From Phragmites australis (Eukaryota > Streptophyta > Magnoliopsida > Poales > Poaceae): a stretch of 64,000 bases of DNA. Both the position numbers and the translations under genes were made by a program. Location of the stretch: assembly GCF_958298935.1 (NCBI RefSeq), contig NC_084923.1:33696501-33760500 (forward strand), written 5' to 3'. The notes below the pieces were generated by a model. That model was given only the letters and a program-made list of their open reading frames with translations. It searched no databases and was not told the origin of the DNA. Of the stretch, positions 1-9,963 are shown in pieces (the stretch's first letter is position 1; the number at the start of each line of letters is the position of its first letter).

Positions 1-274
1 GCGGTAGCTGCCCGCGCGCATACCGATCGGGATTGTTTTATCAGCGGAGAAAAAGAGAGAGTGAACTTTTCTCGCACAATCGAGCATCTCACCAGACAGA
101 TTAAACATACAAAATCCAGAAAAGCGAAATTGACATACGATTGCATATTAACATTTACACTGAATTGACAAATTTTACAAGGTTGGGTGACTTACCCAGC
201 TAGTGGTAGCCCCCGGTCAACTTGGGCGGGGGGAAGCCCCCGGCCTGGTTGACCTAAGCCGCGAGCATAGCCAT
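1..274. other. Non-coding 3' internal region of element A
   Basis: This stretch lies downstream, on the minus strand, of the integrase stop codon of element A. It should lead to the polypurine tract and the 3' LTR, but neither is visible before the window edge. No gene is seen. The left boundary of element A is therefore unknown. Confidence 0.6.
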
Positions 275-1790
275 CTACGGGTAGAACCTGCGCAGGTGCT
301 CGATGTTCCACGGGTTGGGAAGCGGTTGCCCATCTTCTGTCACCAGCCTGAAAGAACCTTCTCGCGGGACCCCGATCACGGTGAAGGGACCCTCCCACAT
401 AGGGGATAGCTTATTCTTTCCTTCGCGCGACTGGACGCGTCGGAGAACTAGATCCCCCACCTCAAAGGATTGTGCCTGGACGTGGCGCTGGTGATAGCAC
501 CGCAAACTTTGCTGGTACCGAGCCGGCCAGACGGCGGCACGCCGCCGGCGCTCTTCCAGGTAGTCGACGTCGTCGCGCCCCTGCTGCTCTTGCTCACCCT
601 CAGAATATGCATGCACCCGAGGGGAGCCTAGAGTGAGCTCGTAAGGGAGGACCGCCTCAGCGCTGTACACGAGGAAGAAAGGAGTCTCCCCGGTGGCGCG
701 GCTTGGCGTGGTCTGATTAGCCCATAGCACGGCGGGCAGCTCGTCCACCCATCCCTTCCCATGCTTTGCGAGCACGTCATAGGTCCGGGTTTTGAGGCCC
801 TTCAGTATCTCCGCGTTGGCGCGCTCAACTTGCCCGTTACTCCGAGGATGAGCGACAGAGGCAAAGTAGAGCTTGATACCGAGGTCTTCGCAGTAGTCCC
901 CGAACAGGGCACTCGTGAACTGGGTGCCGTTGTCGGTGATGATCCGGTTCGGGACACCGAAGCGACTGGTGATGCCGCGGATAAACTGGAGCGCCGTGTT
1001 CTTAGTCACCTTGATGACTGGGACCGCCTCCGACCACTTGGTGAACTTGTCGATGGCGACGTAGAGGTACTCATAGCCCACGATTGCTCGGGGAATGGAC
1101 CCAGAATGTCCAACCCCCAGACCGCGAAAGGCCATGACAGGGGATGGTGTGAAGAGCCTGAGCTGGCTAGTGAATCTGCTTTGCGTGGAACTGGCACGCC
1201 CTGCAGTGCCGAACCAGCTCGGAAGCTTGGAGGGCTGTAGGCCAGTAGAAACCTTGTCGGAAGGCCTTCCCGACCAGCGTGCGGAACGATGAATGGCCAC
1301 CGCACTCGCCCTCGTGGATCTCAGCGAGGAGCTCGCCGCCTTCTGCCCAGGAGATGCATTTCAGGAGTACACCTCCTGTGCTACGCCGGTAGAGATCCCC
1401 ATCTACTGTGGCATAGCACTTGGACTGCCGAGCAACTCTTTCGGCAGATGCCTCATCTCTAGGAAGGAACTTTTCCTTCAAGTACCCTCGGATGTCGTCC
1501 ATCCACGAGGCATCTTGAGAACATTCAGCAAGTGCAGCGCACTCGTCGGACGGCGGCACCCTGACGGGGCTTCCCACTGAGGGCACCGCCGGGGTCCCCT
1601 GAATTGAGTTCGAGGTTTCCCCTTCGTCCTGTTCGGCAGGCAGGACGGAAGGCCATGTGAGTCTTTCTTCAAAGACTCCGGCAGGATCGCGCGCACGGGA
1701 GGAGGCCAGGCGGGAGAGCTCATCGGCCAGAGCGTTGTCGCGTCGAGGGATGTACCGCAACTCCAGGCATCGAAGCGCCTCTCCAGCTTC
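275..1790 (-). pseudogene. Integrase portion of element A pol
   Basis: Integrase inserts the cDNA copy of the element into chromosomal DNA. The amino-terminal HHCC zinc finger is visible near 1190-1316 (HEGECGGH, then HCRACQ). The catalytic core follows with LDILGPFP, IITDNGTQF and NGQVERANAEIL, giving the D, D and E of the DDE triad. The carboxy end carries GDLVLRRV, WEGPF and WNIEHLRRFYP, as in Tat and other gypsy integrases, and ends at a stop at 275. The zinc finger and the core lie in different frames, with shifts near 1080-1300, so the protein is broken. There is no sign of a chromodomain. Identification is firm. The exact frameshift positions are by eye. Confidence 0.9.
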
Positions 1791-3733
1791 CTGACTGCTG
1801 CCATGTACACCGCCATTTGAGGATCTGTGCACTGGTACTCTTTGGACACCTGGTTGGTCACCAGCTGGGAGTCCCCTTTGACCAGTAGGCGACGAATTCC
1901 GAGGCCCACCGCAGCTCGGAGGCCAGCGACGAGACCTTCATATTCCGCCATGTTGTTGGATGCGCGGAACTGCAGCTGCATGACGTACTGGAGTTCTTCA
2001 CCCATTGGGGAGGTGAGAACCACTCCTCCCCTCGCGCCTTTCAGCGAGAGGGAACTGTCGAAGTGCATGACCCAGTACCCAGGCGCGTCATGCCCGGGAT
2101 ATGCAGAAATCTCTTCTGGGATGACCTCGGGGATGGGTGTCCACTCTGCCACGAAGTCGGAGAGTGCCTGGCTTTTGATCGCCTGGCGACTGACAAAGTG
2201 CAGGTCGAATTCCGCCAGCTCCACCACCCATTTGACAACTTGCTCGGTGCCTTCTCGGTTCCGGAGGATGGGCCCTAGTGGATACGTGGTAACCACCGAG
2301 ACCTTGTGCGCTTGAAAGTAGTGGCGCAACTTCCGCGAGGCGATGAGCACGGCGTAGAGCAGCTTCTGAGCCTGGGGGTACCTTGCTTTGGCCTCCCGGA
2401 GGACTTCACTGACGAAGTACACCGGTCGTTGTACCCGGCGGACCCGGACCGCGGCCTCACCCGAGGGGCTATCACAGCCCCCAGGCTCGGCGGCGTGGGC
2501 TGGGCTGACTGGGCGCTCGGGCTCTACTCCTTGGTCGGGTGGAGCCGAGCGCTCGGGCTCGACCCCCTGCTCGGGGGGAGCCAAGTGCTCGGGCTCGACC
2601 CCCTGCTCAGGAGGAGCCGCGAGGACGGGGGAGTGCCCGGGGGTGGCCGGGAGCTGGCCCACCACCAGCACCAGCACCATGCTTACGACCTGAGGAGTGG
2701 CCGATACGTAGAGTAATAGTGGCTCACCTTCGGATGGGGCCACCAGCACGGGCAGTGAGGTGAGGTATTTTTTCAGATCGCGGAAGGCCTGCTCGACCTC
2801 CGGTGTCCAGTCAAAATGATCGGTCTTCTTCAAGAGTTTGAAGAGGGGGAGCCCCCGCTCTCCAATTTTAGAGATGAAGCGCCCGAGGGCCGCCATGCAG
2901 CCTGCGAGACGCTGAACCTCCTTGAGTCGAGCCGGGGGTCGCATCAGCTCGATGGCCCGGATCTTCTCTGGATTGGCCTTGATTCCTCGGCTGGAAACCA
3001 AGAAACCGAGGAGCTTACCCGCAGGAACCCCAAAGACACACTTCTCGGGGTTGAGCTTGAGGCGGGTAGTGCGGAGACTGTTGAAAGTCTTGGCAAGATC
3101 GTCGAGCAGGGTGGCGCGATTTTGGGACTTAACCACGAGATCGTCGATGTAGGCCTCGACGTTACGACCAACCTACGAATCTAGGGTAATGCGAATGGCG
3201 CGCTGGAAAGAAGACCCAGCATTGCGCAAACCAAAAGGCATAGACATATAACAGTAAGTCCCCACCGGGGTGGTAAAAGCAGTGTTTTCTTCGTCCTCTA
3301 CGGCCATGCGAATCTGGTGATACCCAGAGTTTGCATCTAAGAAACATAAAAGATCACATCCCGCGGTTGCATCTACAATTTGGTCTATGCGGGGCAAGGG
3401 AAAAGGATCTTTAGGGCAAGCCTTATTTAGGTCAGTGTAGTCCACACACATGCGGAGCTTGCCGTTGGCCTTCGGGACGATAACTGGATTTGCTAGACAG
3501 TCGGGGTGGAGGACTTCTCGGGTAAATCCGGTGTCGAGGAGCTTGCGGACCTACTCCCGGATGAATTCTTGGTGCTCGGGCGCCTGCCGCCGGACTTTCT
3601 GCTTCACCGGGCGCGCGTCCGGGCGCACAGCCAGGTGATGCTCAATCACCTCCCTAGGGATCCCGGGCATGTCGGATGGTTGCCATGCAAACACGTCGGC
3701 GTTAGCCCAGAGGAAGGTGACGAGCGCGCTTTC
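1479..3733 (-). pseudogene. Reverse transcriptase and two RNase H domains of element A
   Basis: This is the polymerase part of pol. Fingers and palm motifs are clear: LRMCVDYTDLNKACPKDPFP, FLDANSGYHQI, MPFGLRNAG, and the catalytic YIDD near 3137-3150. Downstream come [19 protein letters not shown] and the first RNase H, whose usual acidic motif is degraded ([11 protein letters not shown]). A proline-rich repeated linker follows, and then a second, archaeal-type RNase H ([39 protein letters not shown]). The frame is stopped at 3173 and shifted elsewhere, including near 1790 where RNase H passes into the integrase frame. The dual RNase H supports Tat-lineage membership. Confidence 0.9.
2465..2625 (-). 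repeat. Proline-rich tandem repeat in the RNase H linker
   Basis: On the minus strand the linker encodes near-identical units of the type [11 protein letters not shown]. The DNA repeats about every 45 bases. At least three good copies and one or two weaker ones are visible ([27 protein letters not shown]). It lies between the first RNase H and the second RNase H of element A. A disordered, repeat-expanded linker is the simplest reading. Confidence 0.75.
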
Positions 3734-4523
3734 CTATTTGCTGCCCAGGTCACCGCCGATTCGGACGACCTGGGAAGTGCCTTCGCCCACCACGACCTCC
3801 TTCGTAGGAACAGAGGCGTCGGCGGCGAGTCGGGGTTTGGATGAAGAGGGTCCCGGGCCCCCTGTGCAGCCTTCGACTTCGGCCTGGGCTGAGACCAAAG
3901 CCATGTACGACTGCTCGGCGCAGGAAACAGCGCCGTCGGAGTCGGCAGTCACGGAGATGGGGCCTGCTGGGCCTGGCATCTTAACCATGAGATACGCATA
4001 ATGTGCGGCCATATGAATTTGGCGAGCGCTGGACGCCCAAGAATGGCGTTGTGGGGAGGGGGAGCTCCGCGATGTCGAAGTGGACGTTCTCCGTGCGGAA
4101 GTTGTCCCGACTCCCGAAGGTCACGGGTAGCTCGACCTGCCCGAGAGGCATGGAGTGCCCGGGCGTCACTCCGCAGAATGGAAGCGACGGCTTTAGGCGT
4201 CTGGAGGACACTTGCAGCTTCTCGAAGGCCTCCTTGGAGAGGAGGTTGAGGCCTGCACCCCCGTCGATCAGCACTCTGCCGACCTTGACATTGCAGATGG
4301 TGGGGGACACTACCAGAGGGACTCGCCCCACGGCTGCAGTACTGTGGGGTGGTCGGCTATACTGAACGTGATCGGAGCATCCGACCACTTCAGGGGTCGG
4401 GCGGCCTCTTCGCTCGGGGTTGCCGAGCACACTTCGCGCCGCATGGTCTTGATGCCACGCTGCGAGGAAGGCGTGTAAGCGCCTCCGTCGATGAAGGTGA
4501 CGGTGTGCTCGGGTTCCTGGAAA
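3734..4523 (-). pseudogene. Protease region of element A
   Basis: This encodes the aspartic protease that cuts the retroelement polyprotein. The upstream part reads EPEHTVTFIDGGAYTPSSQR and SEEAARPLKWSDAPITFS, a familiar Tat-type gag-protease junction. The active-site segment is VLIDGGAGLNLLS, with DGG in place of the usual DTG or DSG. The domain continues through FDIAELPLPTTPFLGV into a second frame carrying MVKMPGPAGPISV. A frameshift near 4010 separates the halves. It is cut off from its gag by the solo LTR starting at 4529. A short block 5' of it is lost or altered at the junction. Confidence 0.85.
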
Positions 4524-4528
4524 CCGAG
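4524..4528. repeat. Target-site duplication ccgag, left copy
   Basis: The five bases ccgag sit immediately left of the TGTCACGG terminus and are repeated immediately right of the CTCACA terminus at 8136-8140. Confidence 0.85.
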
Positions 4529-5123
4529 TGTCACGGTCCAGAGTTTCTAAACATGTAATTAAGTGCTACTGGGCGTCATTAGCATCATTTGTTTTTGTTT
4601 TGAGCAGTGTAGACATGCAATGTGGATTAAACTGAAGTTGGTTAAACCAGGTTTAACTGATGCATTGTGAAGCATCTCCCAAAACTTTTATGGAACATAG
4701 GGCTGGTGATAATTTTAGAAATTAGTAGATGCCAGGAGAAGAATATAAATGAATTTTCCCAAATTTTTGGGAAATCTTTAGAAGGCATAAAAATTATCAC
4801 AAGTTGGAAAAGATAGCATCTTTGAACAATTTTTATTCAAAATTGGCTCAAGCTTTCTGGGTCAAACAAGTTCAAACAAAATTTGTTTTACCAATTTTGG
4901 ACCTTGGGAAGGCATTCAAGTGGATGGCCAAAGTGGTGGGGATATTTTGCCGGCCGGTTACTGTTCACGGCCCCACCTGTCATACGCTTCGCACTCACAG
5001 CTTTCTTCTCCCACTCTCACAGAGCATGCGGCGGCCGCCCTTGTTGACTCCGGTGGCCAGGCCACGTCGCCGGAAACCAAGACACGACGCCGTGTCCTTA
5101 TCCTCCCCTCCCCGCCCTCTGCT

Positions 5124-5143
5124 TTCTCTCTCTCTCTCTCTCT
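5124..5143 (+). repeat. CT microsatellite in the promoter-like part of the solo LTR
   Basis: An uninterrupted run of about ten TC dinucleotides lies about 600 bp from the start of this LTR. CT tracts occur at similar places in the other long LTRs of the window. Such tracts are common near transcription starts of plant promoters. Confidence 0.85.
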
Positions 5144-6453
5144 GCTCCTCTCGCGTGGCCGGAAAGCAGAGCGCAGAGCACACACACACGCACTGGCCGC
5201 CGGCCAAATCACCGCGCCACCGACGGCCTCCACCGAGCCCGGGCCAAGAGAAGCGCAGAGGAGGGTCACCGAAGCTCTTCCCCGCCGTTTCCCCTCCTTT
5301 CCCGGCGTTTCCCGTGCGGATTGAGCTCGGCCGAGTCTTCTCCCTCAACGCCGGCAGCCTCCTCTCCGCCCCTCTCTGTCGCCCCGCTATTCTACAGCCT
5401 CACCGGCCCAACCCGCTGCACGGTGAGCTTCCCCATGCTCCTGTATACCTTATGCGCGCGCCGTCTTCCCTCCGTCCCATCTCCGGCGCGGTGGTCCGCG
5501 ATGGTCGAACCGCCGCCGCCTCCTCGCGCACGCCGTCGGCCGTGCTGCCATCGAGCTCGTCAGCGGGGAAGCACGCCGTTAGGTCCACACGCTCGCGTAG
5601 AACGCGTAGGTGTGCTCGGCCGGGCTTATTACGCCGCCGTTCGCCGTCGGCGCGTCAAAACCGTGCCGCCGCCGTGTAGTTTCCGCCGTCCGCCGCCGCT
5701 GGCCATTCTCCGGCCGTCGCCGGCGACCAAGTATGCCTCAAATGGATCCACGCGCACATGCTGGAGCCGCAACTGCCCTTCCCCGCCGCCGGCGGGCACA
5801 ACCCGAGCCCCGACCGGCCGCGCTGCGCTGTGTTCTGGGCGCGAGTCAATTTTGACTCGGTTCAAAATATGCCGGCCCCACTGTCAGTCACAGCGGCTGG
5901 CCGAACCCGAGTAAGAAAAGGTTTTAGGGTGTTTAAGTATTCGGAAAAATCGGAAATTGCGAAATGAATATCTGTTGAGTTGATAAATCGGCTGAAATCC
6001 TGAAAAATACATAGGAAATTATATAGGGCTCCAAAATTCATGAGACCAATTTTGTTGGTTTTGTTATAACATGATCTATCCATTAAAAATATCAGTGGCC
6101 ATGAAATGTGTGCTGTGAATTATTGAATTAATGAAATATGTCTAGGCTTTGATAATTCGTAGTTAAAGTTTGGTATTTCCAAAATTGATGAATCCAATTT
6201 TGTTATTCTTGTTTTAATACCCCCTGTTCAGCAAAAATAATCACTCACATGTTAGATGTTGTTACAATTCTATATAGGGTTAAGCTTAATTAATCCTAGA
6301 AGTGTTCAAAAGTTTAACAGTAATCCCATTTAAGAAAAATCTTCGATGCTTTAGAACTCGTGCCCTGAAGATTTGCACTGTTATCGCATTCTATGGAGCA
6401 TCCTTCATTTCATAACATTCATATTCATTACATTGCACGCGTGATTCTTTTAG

Positions 6454-6546
6454 GGAACTTCGACGAGGCGAACGAGGCTGTCCCCGGAGGTTCCCGCAGT
6501 GGTGATCGTGACTCGGGTAGCTGTGAGCAGCAGCTAGGGCAGCAAG
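6454..6546 (+). other. Exon-like block inside the solo LTR
   Basis: A pyrimidine-rich tract ending in tttag (to 6453) precedes the block, and aag/gcaagc follows it at 6546/6547, a GC-type 5' splice site. The block aligns by eye with 57647-57731 in another long LTR, with the same flanking signals, while the sequence around it is much less similar. This pattern suggests a spliced exon of an LTR transcript. It has no clear protein signature. Confidence 0.45.
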
Positions 6547-7670
6547 GCAAGCATCTATCATATTGCACCGTGTCTACTTGAAAATCTAATATGTTATCTA
6601 CGCTTATGTATACATTGCATGTGTCGGGTACCGAGTTGGGTAGAACCTATGCCTATGCATTCTCCCATTTTGGTCACGTGTCATGTGTTATTCCTTGGAG
6701 CCTAGTGGTGCTGTCGAGGTCTAATTATAGTTTCGCAATGCTTAATGGTACTTAGGCTTTCCGGTAGAAGTCGACGACGGCGTCCACCGTTGTCGTGAGC
6801 CTAGGGCTTATTACTTGTTCACACTTGTGTTTGTGTTGATGATGAGTCGGTTTGGTGAGTGGTGAGTTGAGACGAGGTGTGGGCGGTGTTAGGGGTGTCA
6901 TCTGCTCATGAGGAGTCCTCAGGCAGTTCGGGGAAGGAACCCGGACACCGTAGACCGCTTGTACCGGTTAAGCACCGACCGTCGGTGTAGTCGGCTTTAG
7001 CACTTACCTTACTCACCACATGCTGATATAATGGTAGGCGAGCTGATTACCTTCGCAGACGTGGTCATGTGGGCCTCGTCATAGACGGTGTGAGTCCGGT
7101 TTGAGTCCGGGCTTTTAGCGGTATTGGTTTGCTGGTGGAGTAGTTCTAATACCGCCGCGTCGAGCTATGGTTGATCCACATGGTTGGGCCTGGTTGGGAA
7201 AGGTTGTCACGGGTACCCCCTTGTGTGCATCTTAGCGGGTGGCACAAGCCGTATGGTCCCTGTGTCGTGTGGGTCCAGGAGTATCCCCCTGCAGGGTGTA
7301 TAATCAGTTCGAACTGCCACGCTCTCGGTCATGAGCATTGCTATCGCTTATCTCCACCGATCGACCATGTTTTGGTCGTAGAGTTTCGATGTGGGTTGTG
7401 GCATGGTTGGTTTGGGTGGTTTGGTCGGTATGTGGTCGATGGTTTGGTGGTAATGGTTTACTTTTATACACTTGTTGTTTATATATCTATTCTGATCAGT
7501 TGGTTGGTAGGGTTTGAGTCGGTGGTTGGTTAAGTCAGTTGCTTACACCTAGAGTCTAGGTTGCTTACCGCTTAATGAACTTAAACATGTCTTAATCCAT
7601 GCTACAGCTTTAAATGCATGATCCTTGGAGTCGAGAATATATATATATACTCGTATTGTGTAAGACTTGC

Positions 7671-7714
7671 TAGTACCTTCGTACTAAGGGGTGCTGCCCT
7701 TAAGTTGCTTTCAG
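7671..7714 (+). promoter_or_regulatory. Hairpin followed by a 3' splice-site-like sequence
   Basis: A stem TAGTAC (7671-7676), a loop CTTC and the arm GTACTA (7681-7686) form a perfect 6-bp hairpin. It is followed 28 bases later by ttgctttcag, which ends at 7714 and looks like a splice acceptor. The same arrangement is found at 58829-58886 and, on the minus strand, at 52017-51983. The function is inferred, not known. Confidence 0.5.
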
Positions 7715-8135
7715 GTTCGCAGGTTGGCGAGGAAGAGGCAGTGTTCGGCTACTTTGTGCCTACCGATCCGGGTGGCGGGCAGGAGTAGCACTTTCTACTC
7801 CGAACTCCGGCGCTTTTGGTATGGAGCCTAAGGGCATACGACCCCATACTCTTTTGTTGTATAGGTTTTTCTTCGGCTGCATAGTTGTTGTTGTTCCTCT
7901 TTTGTTGTAAATTGTGGAAGCAGTTGCATGTTTAATAATTGTAATCCAGTTTAATTACTTGCTCTCTATTAAACTGTGTTGTGATATTTGAGGTGGAAGG
8001 CATGTGTTCCGATCCTGGGCACAAAACACGTGCCGGGACTACCGGAATGGTATTCTAGTTAATCGTCGAGGTTGTGATTATGAATAATGATCCTCCTGAT
8101 GATTAATTAGAATACTATTTGGACAGTTCCTCACA

Positions 8136-8140
8136 CCGAG
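8136..8140. repeat. Target-site duplication ccgag, right copy
   Basis: This matches 4524-4528 exactly and marks the right end of the 3.6-kb solo LTR. Confidence 0.85.
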
Positions 8141-8200
8141 CTCGGCGTTGCCGGTCTCGGCCTCAGTGTCGCCTCCCCCGCGGGACTCGTTGCGCTCCCG

Positions 8201-9898
8201 TTAGCACTGCTCGACGAGACCTTTGACCGTACGACACTCCGTGAGATCGTGCCATCTGGTCTGGTGGATGGGGCACCATTTGCCTGGCTCGGGCCCCACA
8301 GGAGCGGGGGCCCTCGCTGGAGCAGGAGCCCGGGCGGGAGCTGGGGCTCTTGCGGGAGCTGGTGCCCTTGCAGGTGCTGGGGCCCTCGCGGGAGCTGGGG
8401 CCCGGGGAGGGGCCCTGGCGGGGGCCCTCGCGGGCGCGGGCCGTCTATCGGTGGCCGCCCGGCATTCTTGCCTGCGGTCGGGCTCTTGGGCCGGCCTATG
8501 GGCGGGGCCCTGGGCCGGTTCGACAGGAGCGGCTTTGCACTTTCTTCTCTTCTTCTTTTCCCGCCTGTCGGAACGGGAAGAACTTGGCTGGTCGGCGGTG
8601 GGGCGCGGAGCATGCCACGCCCAGGCCTCCGCCGCCTTGGCGCACTTGTCGGCCAGTGTGAAGAGCTCTGCAGTGGTTTCGATTTCGTGCCTACCTAGCT
8701 TTTCGAGCATCCGCTCATCGCGGACGCCCTGCCGGAAGGCGACGATGACAGCGTGGGGGCCTATCCGCGGGATGGTGTTGCCGACCTGGCTGAAGCGCTG
8801 AATAAAGTGCCGCAGCATCTCCCCCTCCTGTTGCTTGATGGCATGGAGGTCGCACTCCAAACCGGGGCGTGTGAATGTGCCCTGAAAATTAGCCACAAAC
8901 TGGTGGCAGAGGTCATCCCAGGAGCTAATAGATCCGGGGGGTAAGTTCATGAGCCAAGAACGGGCAGAGCCCCTCAAGGCAACATGAAAATAATTTGCCA
9001 TCACCTTTTCACTGCCCCCGGCCGCTTGGACGGCCGTAGTGTATATTTGGAGGAACTCGACGGGGTCGATGGACCCGTCGTACTTCTCCGGCAGCTCAGG
9101 GCGGAACTTGGAGGGCCATTTGACCCGTCGGAGTTCACTAGAGAAGGCACGGCAGCCAGTGCCGTACCCCGTGGCGCAGGCGGTGCTCCTTGCCGGAGAA
9201 CGCCGATGAGCCGGGGAATCATGTTGATCGCGGGCCGGAAAAGAGGAAGCTTGGTCCTCAGCCTCGGCCTCCTGCCGGGTCTCCCGCTGGCGCTCGTGAG
9301 TGACGCGCGCATCTTCGTGGCCCCTCCACTCGTTGAGATGCAAGCGGAGGTCCTGGGCTTCGGACGCGGCCAGCGGGGTGGCGCTTTGCCTGGAGGCCCC
9401 TCGGCTTGTGCGAACGTCGCCCGTCGATGGGCCGGTTCGGGTGGCACCACGCTGGGTGGTGGTGCGAGAATTGCCGGCCAGTACCTGGCGGCGAGCAGTA
9501 CCGACCAGTGCAGCGACTTCTTGGATCCAGTGACCCTCCGGGGTTTCCGGAGTCACCTGGACAGGCGGATGCCTGAGGAGAGCGTGCGCCGCAAGCAGCG
9601 CACTCCCCAGGCCGGCCTCGCTGAAAGCGAGTCTACGCCGAAGTGGCACCCGGCGCTGTCCAGAGGCGGACCTGGCGGCCGGAGTTTCGACCACCTGATG
9701 GGGGTCGGAAGGTGCACCGATGGCGGCGACGGCGGCCCTGCTGGGCCCAGCACCTTGGTCCCCTTGGGAGGGGAAAGCCGCACGCGTAGATTGCGGTTGT
9801 TGCTGGGATGCAGCGGCGGCTGGGGCCTCCTGGACGACGGGCAGCATTTCCTCACTGGAAGTGAAGCTGGAACGCTGGAGGCGGTGTCCACCGGCCAT
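8201..9898 (-). CDS. gag: Intact gag polyprotein of element A
   Basis: This 565-codon frame encodes the structural protein that packages the element's RNA. The centre has the Ty3-type gag domain (PEKYDGSIDPVEFLQIY, SARSWLMNLPPGSISSW, FTRPGLECDLHAIKQ, FRQGVRDERMLEKL). A lysine-rich basic stretch (about residues 450-470) follows, then an alanine-proline-arginine repeat, then a variant zinc knuckle (WCPIHQTRWHDLTEC) of the cysteine-histidine type seen in Tat elements. The start at 9898 lies only about 46 nt from the primer-binding site, which fits a short leader. It is the longest intact frame in the window. It stops at 8201, close to the inserted solo LTR. The protease that should follow is on the other side of that insertion. 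Confidence 0.92.
   Translation of the reverse strand: MAGGHRLQRSSFTSSEEMLPVVQEAPAAAASQQQPQSTRAAFPSQGDQGAGPSRAAVAAIGAPSDPHQVVETPAARSASGQRRVPLRRRLAFSEAGLGSALLAAHALLRHPPVQVTPETPEGHWIQEVAALVGTARRQVLAGNSRTTTQRGATRTGPSTGDVRTSRGASRQSATPLAASEAQDLRLHLNEWRGHEDARVTHERQRETRQEAEAEDQASSFPARDQHDSPAHRRSPARSTACATGYGTGCRAFSSELRRVKWPSKFRPELPEKYDGSIDPVEFLQIYTTAVQAAGGSEKVMANYFHVALRGSARSWLMNLPPGSISSWDDLCHQFVANFQGTFTRPGLECDLHAIKQQEGEMLRHFIQRFSQVGNTIPRIGPHAVIVAFRQGVRDERMLEKLGRHEIETTAELFTLADKCAKAAEAWAWHAPRPTADQPSSSRSDRREKKKRRKCKAAPVEPAQGPAHRPAQEPDRRQECRAATDRRPAPARAPARAPPRAPAPARAPAPARAPAPARAPAPARAPAPARAPAPVGPEPGKWCPIHQTRWHDLTECRTVKGLVEQC
8285..8445 (-). repeat. Ala-Pro-Arg repeat within gag
   Basis: On the minus strand the gag encodes six or so tandem copies of the hexamer APAPAR, with irregular APARAP copies before them. 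The DNA unit is about 18 bp and very GC-rich. The repeat lies between the basic region and the zinc knuckle. Such tracts expand by slippage, and the region may help nucleic-acid binding. Confidence 0.8.
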
Positions 9899-9943
9899 TT
9901 TTTCCTGTGGAAGAAAACAAACAAACAGATTCAGGGATGCTCC

Positions 9944-9961
9944 CCCCTACCTGGCACGCCA
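9944..9961 (-). promoter_or_regulatory. Primer-binding site of element A
   Basis: On the minus strand, two bases (GC) after the LTR end, the sequence TGGCGTGCCAGGTAG begins, at the position where the tRNA primer pairs to start reverse transcription. The TGG start fits a tRNA ending in CCA. I could not assign the tRNA. Confidence 0.6.
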
Positions 9962-9963
9962 GC

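Larger units (their letters stand above)
4529..8135 (+). mobile_element. 3.6-kb solo LTR inserted between gag and pol of element A
   Basis: The segment begins TGTCACGGTCC and ends GTTCCTCACA, so it has the TG...CA ends of an LTR. It is flanked by a perfect 5-bp duplication, ccgag. It is 3607 bp long, contains no gag or pol and has no second copy nearby, so it is best read as a solo LTR. A GC-rich, promoter-like stretch (about 4960-5870) with a CT tract, an exon-like block at 6454-6546, and a hairpin followed by a splice-acceptor-like site near 7671-7714 point to plus-strand transcription. The motifs resemble the long LTRs of Tekay-type chromoviruses. Many open frames across the GC-rich part look like chance. 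A short non-LTR element with the same ends is a less likely alternative. Confidence 0.75.

Noticed and set aside
4804..5914. Long open frames across the GC-rich part of the 3.6-kb solo LTR (up to 291 codons)
   Set aside because: They overlap in several frames on both strands, are rich in proline, arginine, serine and alanine as random GC-rich sequence is, and have no domain. They lie in a promoter-like region of an LTR.
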